This document shows, piece by piece, positions 43,216-50,437 of a DNA stretch of 64,000 nucleotides (its first letter is position 1; each line of letters begins with the position of its first letter). Source of the stretch: JAFKKS01 sp050187875 (lineage in GTDB: Bacteria; Pseudomonadota; Alphaproteobacteria; Rhizobiales; Xanthobacteraceae); assembly GCA_050187875.1 (NCBI GenBank), contig JBFWXB010000006.1, forward strand, positions 79,880-143,879. Direction: 5' to 3'. Made by a program: the position numbers and the translations under genes. The notes beneath the pieces are model-generated. The model saw only the letters and a program-made list of their open reading frames with translations, was not told the DNA's origin and searched no databases.

Positions 43216-45264
43216 ATGGCCAAGACCGACCGCACGAGCCCCAAGGCGCGCGACCTGTTCGCTGATCAACCGTCCGCGCGCGCGGCGGCAAGCCCGCGCG
43301 CCGCGAAGTCCAGCAGCGGTGAATCGGGTTACACGGCCCGTGACATCGAGGTGCTGGAAGGGCTCGAGCCGGTCCGCCGCCGCCCCGGCATGTATATCGG
43401 CGGCACCGACGAGAAGGCGCTGCATCATCTGTTCGCCGAGGTCATCGACAACTCGATGGACGAGGCGCTGGCCGGCCATGCCGACTGGATCGAGGTCGAG
43501 CTTTCCGCCGACGGTTACCTCACCGTGAACGACAACGGCCGCGGCATCCCGGTGGATCCGCATCCGAAGTTTCCGAAGAAATCCGCGCTCGAAGTCATCA
43601 TGTGCACGCTGCATGCGGGCGGCAAATTCGACTCGAAGGTCTACGAGACGTCGGGCGGTCTGCACGGCGTCGGCGTCTCCGTCGTCAATGCGCTGTCGCA
43701 GCGTCTCGACGTCGAAGTCGCGCGCGGGCAGACGCTCTACCGTCAGGTTTTCGAGCGCGGCGTGCCGAAGACGAAGCTCGAGGATCTCGGCCGCGCGCCC
43801 AACCGGCGTGGCACCAAGATCCGCTTCAAGCCCGATCCACAGATCTTCGGCGAGAAGGCGACGTTCAAGCCGGCGCGGCTGTTCAAGATGGCGCGCTCGA
43901 AGGCGTATCTGTTCGGCGGTGTCGAAATCCGCTGGTCTTGTGCGCCCTCGCTGCTCGTCGGCCTCGACGAGGTGCCGGAGAAGGAGACCTTCCATTTCGT
44001 TGGCGGCCTGAAGGATTATCTGCAATCGGCGACGCATGGGCAGACACTCGTGCATCCGGAGATCTTTGCTGGACGCTCGGGCAAGGCCGGCACGCAAGGC
44101 GCAGTCGAATGGGCCGTCGCCTGGGTGGCCGATGCCGACGGCTTCATGTCGTCCTACTGCAACACGATCCCGACGCCCGACGGCGGCACGCACGAAGCGG
44201 GCCTGCGTGCGGCGCTCCTGCGGGGCTTGAAGGATCATGCCGAGCGGGTCGGGCAGGGCAAGCGCGCCGGCTCGATCGTGAGCGAAGACATCATGGTGGG
44301 CGCCGGCGCGATGCTCTCCGTCTTCGTGCGCGAGCCCGAGTTTCAGGGGCAGACCAAGGATCGTCTCGCGACCGTCGAGGCGCAGCGTATCGTCGAGCAG
44401 GCGATCCGCGATCCGTTCGATCACTGGCTCGCCGGCAATCCCGTGCAGGCGAACAAGCTGCTCGATTGGGTGGTGGAGCGCGCGGATGAGCGTCTGCGGC
44501 GCCGGCAGGAAAAGGAGATTTCCCGCAAGAGCGCGGTGAAGAAGCTGCGGCTGCCGGGCAAGCTCGCCGACTGCACCAATGCCGCCGCGGAAAGCTCGGA
44601 GCTTTTCATTGTCGAAGGCGACAGCGCCGGCGGCTCCGCGAAACAGGCGCGCGATCGCGCGAGCCAGGCGGTGCTGCCGCTGCGCGGCAAGATTCTCAAT
44701 GTCGCGTCTGCCGGCCGCGACAAGCTCGCACAGAACCAGCAGCTCGCCGATCTGATGCAGGCGCTCGGCTGCGGCACCGGCGTGCATTATCGCGATGAGG
44801 ACCTCCGTTACGGCCGCGTCATCATCATGACCGACGCCGACGTCGACGGCGCGCATATCGCGTCATTGCTGATCACCTTCTTCTATCGCCAGACGCCGAA
44901 GCTGATCGAAAACGGTCACCTCTTCCTCGCCGTGCCGCCGCTCTACCGGCTCAGCCATGGCGGCAAGATCTTCTATGCGCGCGACGATGCGCATCGCGAT
45001 GCGATCCTCAAGAAGGAGTTCCACGCCAACGCCAAGGTCGAGATCGGCCGTTTCAAGGGGCTGGGCGAGATGATGCCGGCGCAGCTCAAGGAGACGACGA
45101 TGGACCGCAAGAAGCGCACGCTTCTCCAGGTCTCGCTCGAAGTCGCCGAGCGCGAGGCGACCGCCGACAGCGTCGAGCGGCTGATGGGTACAAAGGCCGA
45201 GTCGCGCTTCGCCTTCATCCAGGAGCGCGCGGAATTCGCCCGCGAGGATTTGCTCGACGTTTGA
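43216..45264 (+). CDS. parE: DNA topoisomerase IV subunit B
   Basis: ParE is the ATPase subunit of topoisomerase IV, partner of ParC (2504-4786). The 682-residue protein has a 40-residue basic, Ala/Ser-rich N-terminal extension before YTARDIEVLEGLEPVRRRPGMYIGG. The GHKL ATPase motifs are EVIDNSMDEALAGHAD, NDNGRGIPV and GGLHGVGVSVVNALS. The Toprim domain shows LFIVEGDSAGGSAKQARDR and IMTDADVDGAHI. The C-terminus ends with LMGTKAESRFAFIQE. Confidence 0.97.
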   Translation: MAKTDRTSPKARDLFADQPSARAAASPRAAKSSSGESGYTARDIEVLEGLEPVRRRPGMYIGGTDEKALHHLFAEVIDNSMDEALAGHADWIEVELSADGYLTVNDNGRGIPVDPHPKFPKKSALEVIMCTLHAGGKFDSKVYETSGGLHGVGVSVVNALSQRLDVEVARGQTLYRQVFERGVPKTKLEDLGRAPNRRGTKIRFKPDPQIFGEKATFKPARLFKMARSKAYLFGGVEIRWSCAPSLLVGLDEVPEKETFHFVGGLKDYLQSATHGQTLVHPEIFAGRSGKAGTQGAVEWAVAWVADADGFMSSYCNTIPTPDGGTHEAGLRAALLRGLKDHAERVGQGKRAGSIVSEDIMVGAGAMLSVFVREPEFQGQTKDRLATVEAQRIVEQAIRDPFDHWLAGNPVQANKLLDWVVERADERLRRRQEKEISRKSAVKKLRLPGKLADCTNAAAESSELFIVEGDSAGGSAKQARDRASQAVLPLRGKILNVASAGRDKLAQNQQLADLMQALGCGTGVHYRDEDLRYGRVIIMTDADVDGAHIASLLITFFYRQTPKLIENGHLFLAVPPLYRLSHGGKIFYARDDAHRDAILKKEFHANAKVEIGRFKGLGEMMPAQLKETTMDRKKRTLLQVSLEVAEREATADSVERLMGTKAESRFAFIQERAEFAREDLLDV

Positions 45265-45287
45265 GTGGGCGATCCAACGCTCGAATT

Positions 45288-45375
45288 CGTCATGCCCGGG
45301 CTTGACCCGGGCATCCATCCTTCAAGGGAAAGACTTCCGAAGCGGATGGATTGCCGGGTCAAGCCCGGCAATGAC
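45288..45375. repeat. Intergenic palindromic repeat, CCCGGG type
   Basis: CGTCATGCCCGGGCTTGACC on the left and TTGCCGGGTCAAGCCCGGCA on the right, centre about 25 bp, between parE and the VOC gene. Confidence 0.85.
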
Positions 45376-45401
45376 ACATTTCGAGTTGTCCGCCCAATGT
45401 C

Positions 45402-45779
45402 TCAATTCTTGCGCCCGCAATAGGCCTCGAGGCGGTAGCCGTCGGGGTCGACGACGAACCCCGCGTAGTAGTTCGGATCGTAATCCTTGCGCACGCCCGG
45501 CTTGCCATTGTCGCGGCCGCCTGAGCGCAGCGCCGCGGCGTGGAAACCGTCGACAGCCTCACGGCTCTTGGCGTCGAAGCAGATGTGCAGACCCGAGCGC
45601 TTGTCGGCCGGTACCGGGCTTTCCGAACTGCTGATCCAGAAGGCGACCGCATCGCGGCCGTAGCCGAGGGAGCCCTCGCTCTCGCTCAGGCAATCGTAGC
45701 CGAGCGCCTTGAGGGCCGCATCATAGAACCGCTTCGTCCGCGCGAGGTCGCGCACCCCGATCGACACATGATTGATCAT
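45402..45779 (-). CDS. VOC (glyoxalase/bleomycin resistance) family protein
   Basis: The 125-residue single-domain protein has the vicinal-oxygen-chelate fold. Likely metal ligands are His4 (MINHVSIGV), His in SGLHICFDA, and Glu in YRLEAYCG. VOC proteins include isomerases, dioxygenases and resistance proteins; this one is not close enough to any named enzyme to tell. GGGAGAGAG precedes the ATG. It diverges from the CGNR regulator gene across a perfect palindrome and is probably controlled by it. Confidence 0.88.
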   Translation of the reverse strand: MINHVSIGVRDLARTKRFYDAALKALGYDCLSESEGSLGYGRDAVAFWISSSESPVPADKRSGLHICFDAKSREAVDGFHAAALRSGGRDNGKPGVRKDYDPNYYAGFVVDPDGYRLEAYCGRKN

Positions 45780-45805
45780 CGCTCTCTCCCGATTTTGGTT
45801 GGCGG

Positions 45806-45837
45806 CTATATATAACCGCCATGGCGGTTATATATAG
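45806..45837. promoter_or_regulatory. Perfect 32-bp palindromic operator between VOC and CGNR genes
   Basis: Each half reads CTATATATAACCGCCA from the outside in, and the full 32 bp are self-complementary without a mismatch. The element lies 26 bp upstream of the VOC start and about 44 bp upstream of the CGNR start. The TATATA ends could double as -10 boxes for both promoters. A weaker half-site, GGGGGTTATAA, overlaps the CGNR start at 45872-45882. Confidence 0.8.
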
Positions 45838-45881
45838 ATACGCGCGGCGGCAACGGTTTGTCAACCGGCATGGGGGTTATA

Positions 45882-46523
45882 ATGCGGGGAGAGTCTTCGC
45901 CTGCTACGATGGCCGCCGACGCCATGCTGATTTCCAACGTTTCCGACGATCTTTGTCTCGCTTACGCCAACACGCTGACGTGGCGCGGCAGCGATGCGCC
46001 GTCCGAGTCGCTCACGGGCTGGGACGAGCTCATGGCCTGGCTCGAAAAGAGTGCCGGCATCGGCGCATCGGCCTTGCATGAGACGACGGCCTGGCTGCAC
46101 GCGCATCCGAAGAAGGCGGATACGCTGTTCGCCGACATGATCGGGATGCGCGAGACGATCTTTCGCGTCTTCAGCGCCTTCGCGACCGAGGAGGCGCCGC
46201 GCGATAAGGATTTCGCCGCATTGAGCGCAGCGCTCGCCGAGGCCCCGCAAAGGCACGCGCTGGTGCGCGCGAATGGGCGATATGCGTGGCGTCTCGAACG
46301 CCTGAAGCCAGCGATGCCGGATCTCTTGGCGCCGGTTCTGTGGTCGGCGGGGGACCTCATCCTCAACGCCGGGCAACGGCGCATTCGCCGCTGCGCCAAC
46401 GAGAAATGCCTATGGCTCTTCTTCGATGAGAGCAAGAGCGGTACGCGCCGCTGGTGCGATATGAGCGCGTGCGGCAACCGCGCCAAGGCGAAGCGTCATT
46501 ACGCCAAGGTGAGCGGACGCTGA
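45882..46523 (+). CDS. CGNR zinc-finger (ABATE domain) regulator
   Basis: The 213-residue protein has an N-terminal ABATE-type helical domain (about 15-150) and a C-terminal CGNR zinc finger, RRCANEKCLWLFFDESKSG and RRWCDMSACGNRAKAKRHY, with four cysteines. Members are thought to be stress-linked transcription regulators. I use the ATG at 45882; an ATG at 45909 would give MAADAMLISNVSDD and is also possible, since neither has an ideal ribosome site. Position next to the palindrome suggests it regulates itself and the divergent VOC gene. Confidence 0.85.
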   Translation: MRGESSPATMAADAMLISNVSDDLCLAYANTLTWRGSDAPSESLTGWDELMAWLEKSAGIGASALHETTAWLHAHPKKADTLFADMIGMRETIFRVFSAFATEEAPRDKDFAALSAALAEAPQRHALVRANGRYAWRLERLKPAMPDLLAPVLWSAGDLILNAGQRRIRRCANEKCLWLFFDESKSGTRRWCDMSACGNRAKAKRHYAKVSGR

Positions 46524-46526
46524 ATT

Positions 46527-47753
46527 TCAGCTTTCGCGCTGCTTCACGGCCATGGCATCGAGGATGGCGAGCACAGCCGCACAGGCATAGGCCGCGGCCG
46601 CAAAAACCGGCACGACCTGCGGGCCGAACTTATCCGCCAGCGCGCCGGCGAATGCCGGGCCCACAAGCTGTCCGATCCCGAGCGCGCTCGTGACAATACT
46701 GAAGGCTCGGGGATATTCGCCGACCGTCGTGCGCTCGCGCGCATAGGCGCTGATGATCGCCGGCGTCGCCGCCGTGCCGAGGCCGACCAGCAGCGCACCG
46801 ACGAACGCATGCGTTGCGTCTGGCCCTGTCGCCACTGTCGCACCCGCGGCTCCGGCAATGGCCGCGGCCAGCAGGGCGAAGCGCTTGAGCGCGGCCGAAC
46901 GCAAGATCGGGATGGCGATCGTTGCGCCGACGATCGTCGTCGCCCCAAACGCAACCCAGGCCATGACGACGACGGTGATCGGCGCCTGGGCGGCGGCAAG
47001 TTGTGTGCCGACGAACGTTGCGTAGGCGATATAGGCGACGCCGAAGGCGAGATAGCTGCCGCCGAGAAAAATCCAGCCGCGCGTGAAGGCGCGCCGCACG
47101 TGGAAGGTTCCCGTGGATGCCGGGGGGAAGGCAGCCCCGGCGCCAGATTGTGTCGGGGGAAAGAACAGCGCGAGGGCCAGCGCCGTTGCGGCAGAGAGGG
47201 CAAACGCGACGCGCCAGCCGAGATGTGTTCCGAGGAGCCAAGGCGCCGCCAGGCCGCTGAGCACCGTGGCGGCGCCCATCCCCGCCCACACGAGGGCGCT
47301 GACCGCGGGCCGCGATGCAGCGGCGACGGCGGCAAAAATCAGCACCAGAATGGCAACGATGGCGGCGCCCGCGCCGATCCCGGTCGCCAGCCGTCCGGCC
47401 GCCTAAAGATAGTAGCCGGCGAAGGCATCGCCCGGCGCGAGCGCGCAGAGAAGCGCTCCGGCCGCGACGAGCAGATGCGCGCCCTTAGAGAGCGCCGGCA
47501 TGCCGGTGCGCCGTGCGAGCGAGGGAGTGAGCAGAGTACCGACGAGATAGCCGGCCAGATGAATGGTGTTGAGCGTGCCGCCGGCGAAGTAATCGAGCCC
47601 GAGGTCGCGCCGCAGCGACGGCAGCATCACACCATAGGTGAAGCGTGCCGCGCCGACATTGAGCGCAATGCCGACGGTTCCCCATGCGATCAAGGCGAGG
47701 GGCAGGCGCGTCGCTGCCGGCGTCGGGACGGCCTTGTCTTTATCTCGCGGCAC
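46527..47753 (-). pseudogene. MFS transporter (YbfB/YjiJ-like) interrupted by one in-frame TAG
   Basis: The two halves are in one frame. Residues 1-116 run from the GTG at 47753 (RLPLALIAWGTVGIALNVGAARFTYGVMLPSL) to FAGYYL, then a TAG on the minus strand (47403-47405), then AAGRLATGIGAGAAIVAILV and the remaining eight or so helices to 46527. Joined, it would be a normal 408-residue, 12-helix MFS protein of the type with GAARFTYGV in TM1. No other damage is visible, so this is either a very recent mutation or a sequencing error. Removing it would restore the gene. The downstream half has an ATG at 47345 that could be translated separately. Confidence 0.8.
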
Positions 47754-48047
47754 ACGCGTCCCATATCAGCGGCAGGGCGGGAAGGCTAAAGGCCGCGACG
47801 GCATGGCACAACAGCGGCCGCTCTGCGCCCTCGGTTCGCCCGCAAATCTTGGGTGGGGGCGATGCCATGGAAATGCCTGCTTTCGCCTTGCCTCCGATGG
47901 TGCGCTGCGCTAAGCCTCGCCCGCCCCGTCCTTGGAACGAATCCGAACTGCCGGAGGACGAAATTCTTGCGGCGCCGTGGCCATTTGGCCGAGGTTTCGC
48001 GGGGTGCGGGGAGCCGGTCGAAGGCAGAACATTCCAGGAGAAGGCGC
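47754..48047. other. Leader and promoter region of the nuo operon
   Basis: About 294 bp separate the MFS pseudogene (minus strand) from nuoA (plus strand), so promoters of both must be here. An open frame continues upstream of nuoA to 47853, but its residues do not resemble complex I and the nuoA ATG has its own AGGAGA. No repeat and no clear promoter box was found. Confidence 0.4.
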
Positions 48048-48413
48048 ATGAACGAGCTGCTGCAGGATTATCTGCCGCTCGTCATCTTCATCGGCGTGGC
48101 TCTGGTGCTCAGCCTCGGGCTTCTCGTGGCGCCGTTCCTCGTCGCTTACAAGAACCCGGACGCCGAGAAGCTCTCCGCGTATGAGTGCGGCTTCAACGCC
48201 TTCGACGATGCGCGCATGCAATTCGACGTGCGCTTCTATCTCGTCGCCATCCTCTTCATCATCTTCGATCTCGAAGTCGCGTTCCTGTTTCCGTGGGCGA
48301 TCACCTTCGGAAATCTCGGCGCTTTCGGTTTCTGGTCGATGATGGTCTTTCTTGCGGTGCTGACCATCGGGTTTATCTACGAGTGGAAGAAAGGGGCGCT
48401 CGAATGGGATTGA
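48048..48413 (+). CDS. nuoA: NADH-quinone oxidoreductase subunit A
   Basis: NuoA is a three-helix membrane subunit of respiratory complex I at the junction with the peripheral arm. The 121-residue protein starts at the ATG behind AGGAGA. Conserved features are YECGFNAFDDARMQFDVRFYLVAILFIIFDLEVAFLFPWA, read across the TM1-TM2 loop and TM2, including the Cys of the mobile loop. First gene of the operon; nuoB follows after 4 bp. Confidence 0.97.
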   Translation: MNELLQDYLPLVIFIGVALVLSLGLLVAPFLVAYKNPDAEKLSAYECGFNAFDDARMQFDVRFYLVAILFIIFDLEVAFLFPWAITFGNLGAFGFWSMMVFLAVLTIGFIYEWKKGALEWD

Positions 48414-48417
48414 GCGC

Positions 48418-48981
48418 ATGAGCACCGTCGTCGCACCAGCACCGCGTGGAATTCTGGACCCGAAGACCGGAAAGCCGGTTGGCTCGGACGATCCCTACTT
48501 CACCGGGCTGAACAACGAGCTTGGCGACAAGGGCTTCCTCGTCACCGCGACCGATGACCTCATCAACTGGGCGCGCACCGGCTCGCTGATGTGGATGACC
48601 TTCGGCTTGGCCTGCTGCGCGGTCGAGATGATGCAGATGTCGATGCCGCGCTACGACGCGGAGCGCTTCGGCTTCGCGCCGCGCGCCTCGCCGCGCCAGT
48701 CGGACGTGATGATCGTCGCCGGCACCTTGACCAACAAGATGGCGCCGGCGCTGCGCAAGGTCTACGACCAGATGCCGGAGCCGCGCTACGTCATCTCCAT
48801 GGGCTCCTGCGCGAACGGCGGCGGCTATTATCACTACTCCTATTCGGTGGTGCGCGGCTGCGACCGCATCGTGCCGGTCGACGTCTATGTGCCGGGCTGC
48901 CCGCCGACGGCGGAGGCGCTGCTCTACGGCGTGATGCTGCTGCAGCGGAAGATCCGCCGCACCGGCACAATCGAGCGATGA
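48418..48981 (+). CDS. nuoB: NADH-quinone oxidoreductase subunit B
   Basis: NuoB carries the terminal iron-sulfur cluster N2 that reduces quinone. The 187-residue protein shows all four cluster ligands: the tandem Cys66-Cys67 in FGLACCAVEMM, Cys131 in MGSCANGGGYY, and Cys161 in VPGCPPTAEAL. The first 25 residues are an alphaproteobacterial extension. The cupin gene follows after 10 bp. Confidence 0.98.
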   Translation: MSTVVAPAPRGILDPKTGKPVGSDDPYFTGLNNELGDKGFLVTATDDLINWARTGSLMWMTFGLACCAVEMMQMSMPRYDAERFGFAPRASPRQSDVMIVAGTLTNKMAPALRKVYDQMPEPRYVISMGSCANGGGYYHYSYSVVRGCDRIVPVDVYVPGCPPTAEALLYGVMLLQRKIRRTGTIER

Positions 48982-48991
48982 GCGTGCGCCG

Positions 48992-49321
48992 ATGCAGATG
49001 AAGGATATTCCGTTCGGCACCACCGACTGGTCTGCGATCGAGAAAACGACCCATCCCGGAGAGTCGGGCATGGCCACGTGGCGGACCCGCGAATTCGGCG
49101 GGATCCGCGTGCGCATGGTCGAATATTCCGCAGGCTACGCGTCGGATCATTGGTGCCAGAAGGGTCACATTCTCTTCTGCTGCGACGGCGAGCTGCACAC
49201 GGAACTGAAGGACGGACGCACTTTCACTCTGTCACCCGGCATGAGCTATCAGGTCGCCGATGGGGAAGAGCCACACCGGTCGCGCACTGAAAAGGGCGCG
49301 CGGCTGTTCATCGTGGATTAA
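48992..49321 (+). CDS. DHCW-motif cupin fold protein inside the nuo operon
   Basis: The 109-residue single-domain cupin carries the DHCW-type signature here as SDHWCQKGHILFCCDGELHTELKDG, then FTLSPGMSYQVADGEEPHRS. His and Asp/Cys residues of that signature could bind a metal. The function of this family is unknown. It has the same strand, 10-bp spacing to nuoB and 9-bp spacing to nuoC, so it is part of the operon. Start may be the ATG at 48992 or 48998. It is not a complex I subunit in any system I know. Confidence 0.85.
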   Translation: MQMKDIPFGTTDWSAIEKTTHPGESGMATWRTREFGGIRVRMVEYSAGYASDHWCQKGHILFCCDGELHTELKDGRTFTLSPGMSYQVADGEEPHRSRTEKGARLFIVD

Positions 49322-49330
49322 CGAGGCGCA

Positions 49331-49951
49331 ATGAGCGAACGGTTGAACGAGCTTGGCAAAGCCGTCGTCGCCGGTCTTGGCGACGCGGCCACGGGCTTTT
49401 CCGTCGCCTATGGTGAGCTGACGATCCATGTCGACGCGCAGCGCATCATCGAGGTGGTGACGTTCCTGCGTGACGATCCGCGCTGTCAGTTCGTGAGTTT
49501 CATCGACGTCACCGCGGTCGATTGGCCGGCGCGCGAGAAGCGTTTCGACGTCGTCTATCATCTGCTGTCGCCGAAGCAGAACCTGCGCATTCGTGTGAAG
49601 ACGCAGGCCGACGAGGCGACGCCGGTTCCCTCGATCATCAGCGTCTTCCCCGGCGCCGACTGGTTCGAGCGCGAGGCCTACGATCTCTACGGCGTGATCT
49701 TCACCGGTCACCCGGACATGCGGCGCATCCTCACCGATTACGGCTTTGAGGGATATCCGCTGCGCAAGGACTTTCCGCTCACCGGCTTCGTCGAAGTGCG
49801 TTGGGACGACGACGTCAAGCGCGTGGTCTACGAGCCGGTGCGGCTCAACCAGGAATTCCGCAGCTTCGATTTTCTCTCGCCGTGGGAGGGCCCCGCCTTT
49901 CCGCTGCCGGGCGATGAGAAAGCCGAGCAGAAGTCGGGAAAAAGCGAATAG
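49331..49951 (+). CDS. nuoC: NADH-quinone oxidoreductase subunit C
   Basis: NuoC is the 30-kDa subunit of the peripheral arm of complex I, next to NuoD. The 206-residue protein has the signature EREAYDLYGVIFTGHPDMRRILTDYGF and FPLTGFVEVRWD. Its last few codons (AGC GAA TAG) are also the first copy of the 9-mer array that frames the following four-helix-bundle gene, so the insert lies exactly at the nuoC 3' end. The tail EKAEQKSGKSE may be partly derived from that insertion. Confidence 0.97.
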   Translation: MSERLNELGKAVVAGLGDAATGFSVAYGELTIHVDAQRIIEVVTFLRDDPRCQFVSFIDVTAVDWPAREKRFDVVYHLLSPKQNLRIRVKTQADEATPVPSIISVFPGADWFEREAYDLYGVIFTGHPDMRRILTDYGFEGYPLRKDFPLTGFVEVRWDDDVKRVVYEPVRLNQEFRSFDFLSPWEGPAFPLPGDEKAEQKSGKSE

Positions 49952-49984
49952 TGAAGCGAATAGCGAATAGTGAGTAGCGAATAG
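49943..49984. repeat. Left 9-mer array flanking the four-helix-bundle gene
   Basis: Four copies of AGCGAATAG occur at 49943-49951, 49955-49963, 49962-49970 and 49976-49984, spaced by TGA or TGAGT or overlapping by two bases. The last copy continues as AGCGAATAGAAAA to 49988, which is the exact inverse of 50383-50395. The first copy supplies the nuoC stop codon. Confidence 0.85.
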
Positions 49985-49999
49985 AAAAGGAGGCGCGAG

Positions 50000-50374
50000 A
50001 TTGAGATCAAGTCATACCGTGATCTGAAGGTCTGGCAGGACGCGATGTCTGTGGCGGAAAGCACATACCGCCTGACGACGCGATTTCCGAAAGACGAACT
50101 CTACGGTATGACCAGCCAAATTCGTCGTTCCGCCGTATCGATCGCGGCCAATATTGCCGAGGGGCATGGCCGCGAGAATAGTGGGTCTTTCGTCCAGTTC
50201 TTGCGTGTCGCGCAAGGCTCTTTGAAGGAACTGGAGACCCATCTCGTGCTGGCGGGTCGTGTGAATTTGGCGCCGACAAGTGGCGTTGAGCCGATTCTGA
50301 CGCAGTGCGACGAACTCGGCAAAATGCTTCGGTCGTTGATCCGTTCAATTCAGCGCAGAAATGCAGATGGCTAG
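50000..50374 (+). CDS. Four-helix-bundle protein (23S rRNA intervening-sequence/S23 family), apparent ATT start
   Basis: The product is about 124 residues: IEIKSYRDLKVWQDAMSVAE, then YRLTTRFPKDELYGMTSQIR, RSAVSIAANIAEGHGRENSG and SFVQFLRVAQGSLKELETHL. This matches the S23/IVP four-helix family, whose members normally start M-x-I-x-S-Y-R-D-L-x-V-W-Q. The conserved start aligns with an ATT codon at 50000, and AGGAGG (49988-49993) sits 6 nt before it. No ATG, GTG or TTG exists in frame between the upstream stop (49982) and the ATG at 50045, which would cut off helix 1. The family is linked to inserts in 23S rRNA genes and, as Avd, to diversity-generating retroelements; its cellular role here is unknown. 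It sits between nuoC and nuoD, framed by inverted repeats. Confidence 0.85.
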   Translation: MEIKSYRDLKVWQDAMSVAESTYRLTTRFPKDELYGMTSQIRRSAVSIAANIAEGHGRENSGSFVQFLRVAQGSLKELETHLVLAGRVNLAPTSGVEPILTQCDELGKMLRSLIRSIQRRNADG

Positions 50375-50382
50375 AAGCTTCG

Positions 50383-50416
50383 TTTTCTATTCGCTATTCG
50401 CTACTCGCTATTCGCT
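50383..50416. repeat. Right 9-mer array flanking the four-helix-bundle gene
   Basis: CTATTCGCT, the reverse complement of the left unit, occurs at 50387-50395, 50394-50402 and 50408-50416, plus a variant CTACTCGCT at 50401-50409. TTTTCTATTCGCT (50383-50395) is the exact inverse of the inner end of the left array. Confidence 0.85.
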
Positions 50417-50437
50417 GTTTCCAGCCGGAAACGTCGC

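Noticed and set aside
42994..44856. 620-codon open frame on the minus strand opposite parE
   Set aside because: No recognisable domain and fully covered by parE; a composition artefact.
45821..46081. Small open frame starting at the ATG inside the 32-bp palindrome
   Set aside because: It overlaps the CGNR gene in another frame, has no ribosome-binding site, and its ATG is explained by palindrome symmetry (CCATGG).
47853..48047. Longer NuoA start upstream of 48048
   Set aside because: The added residues are not complex I-like, and the ATG at 48048 has AGGAGA and gives the normal 121-residue protein.
49943..50416. CRISPR-like array
   Set aside because: Units are only 9 bp, overlap each other, lack spacers of constant length, and occur in inverted sets on both sides of a gene.
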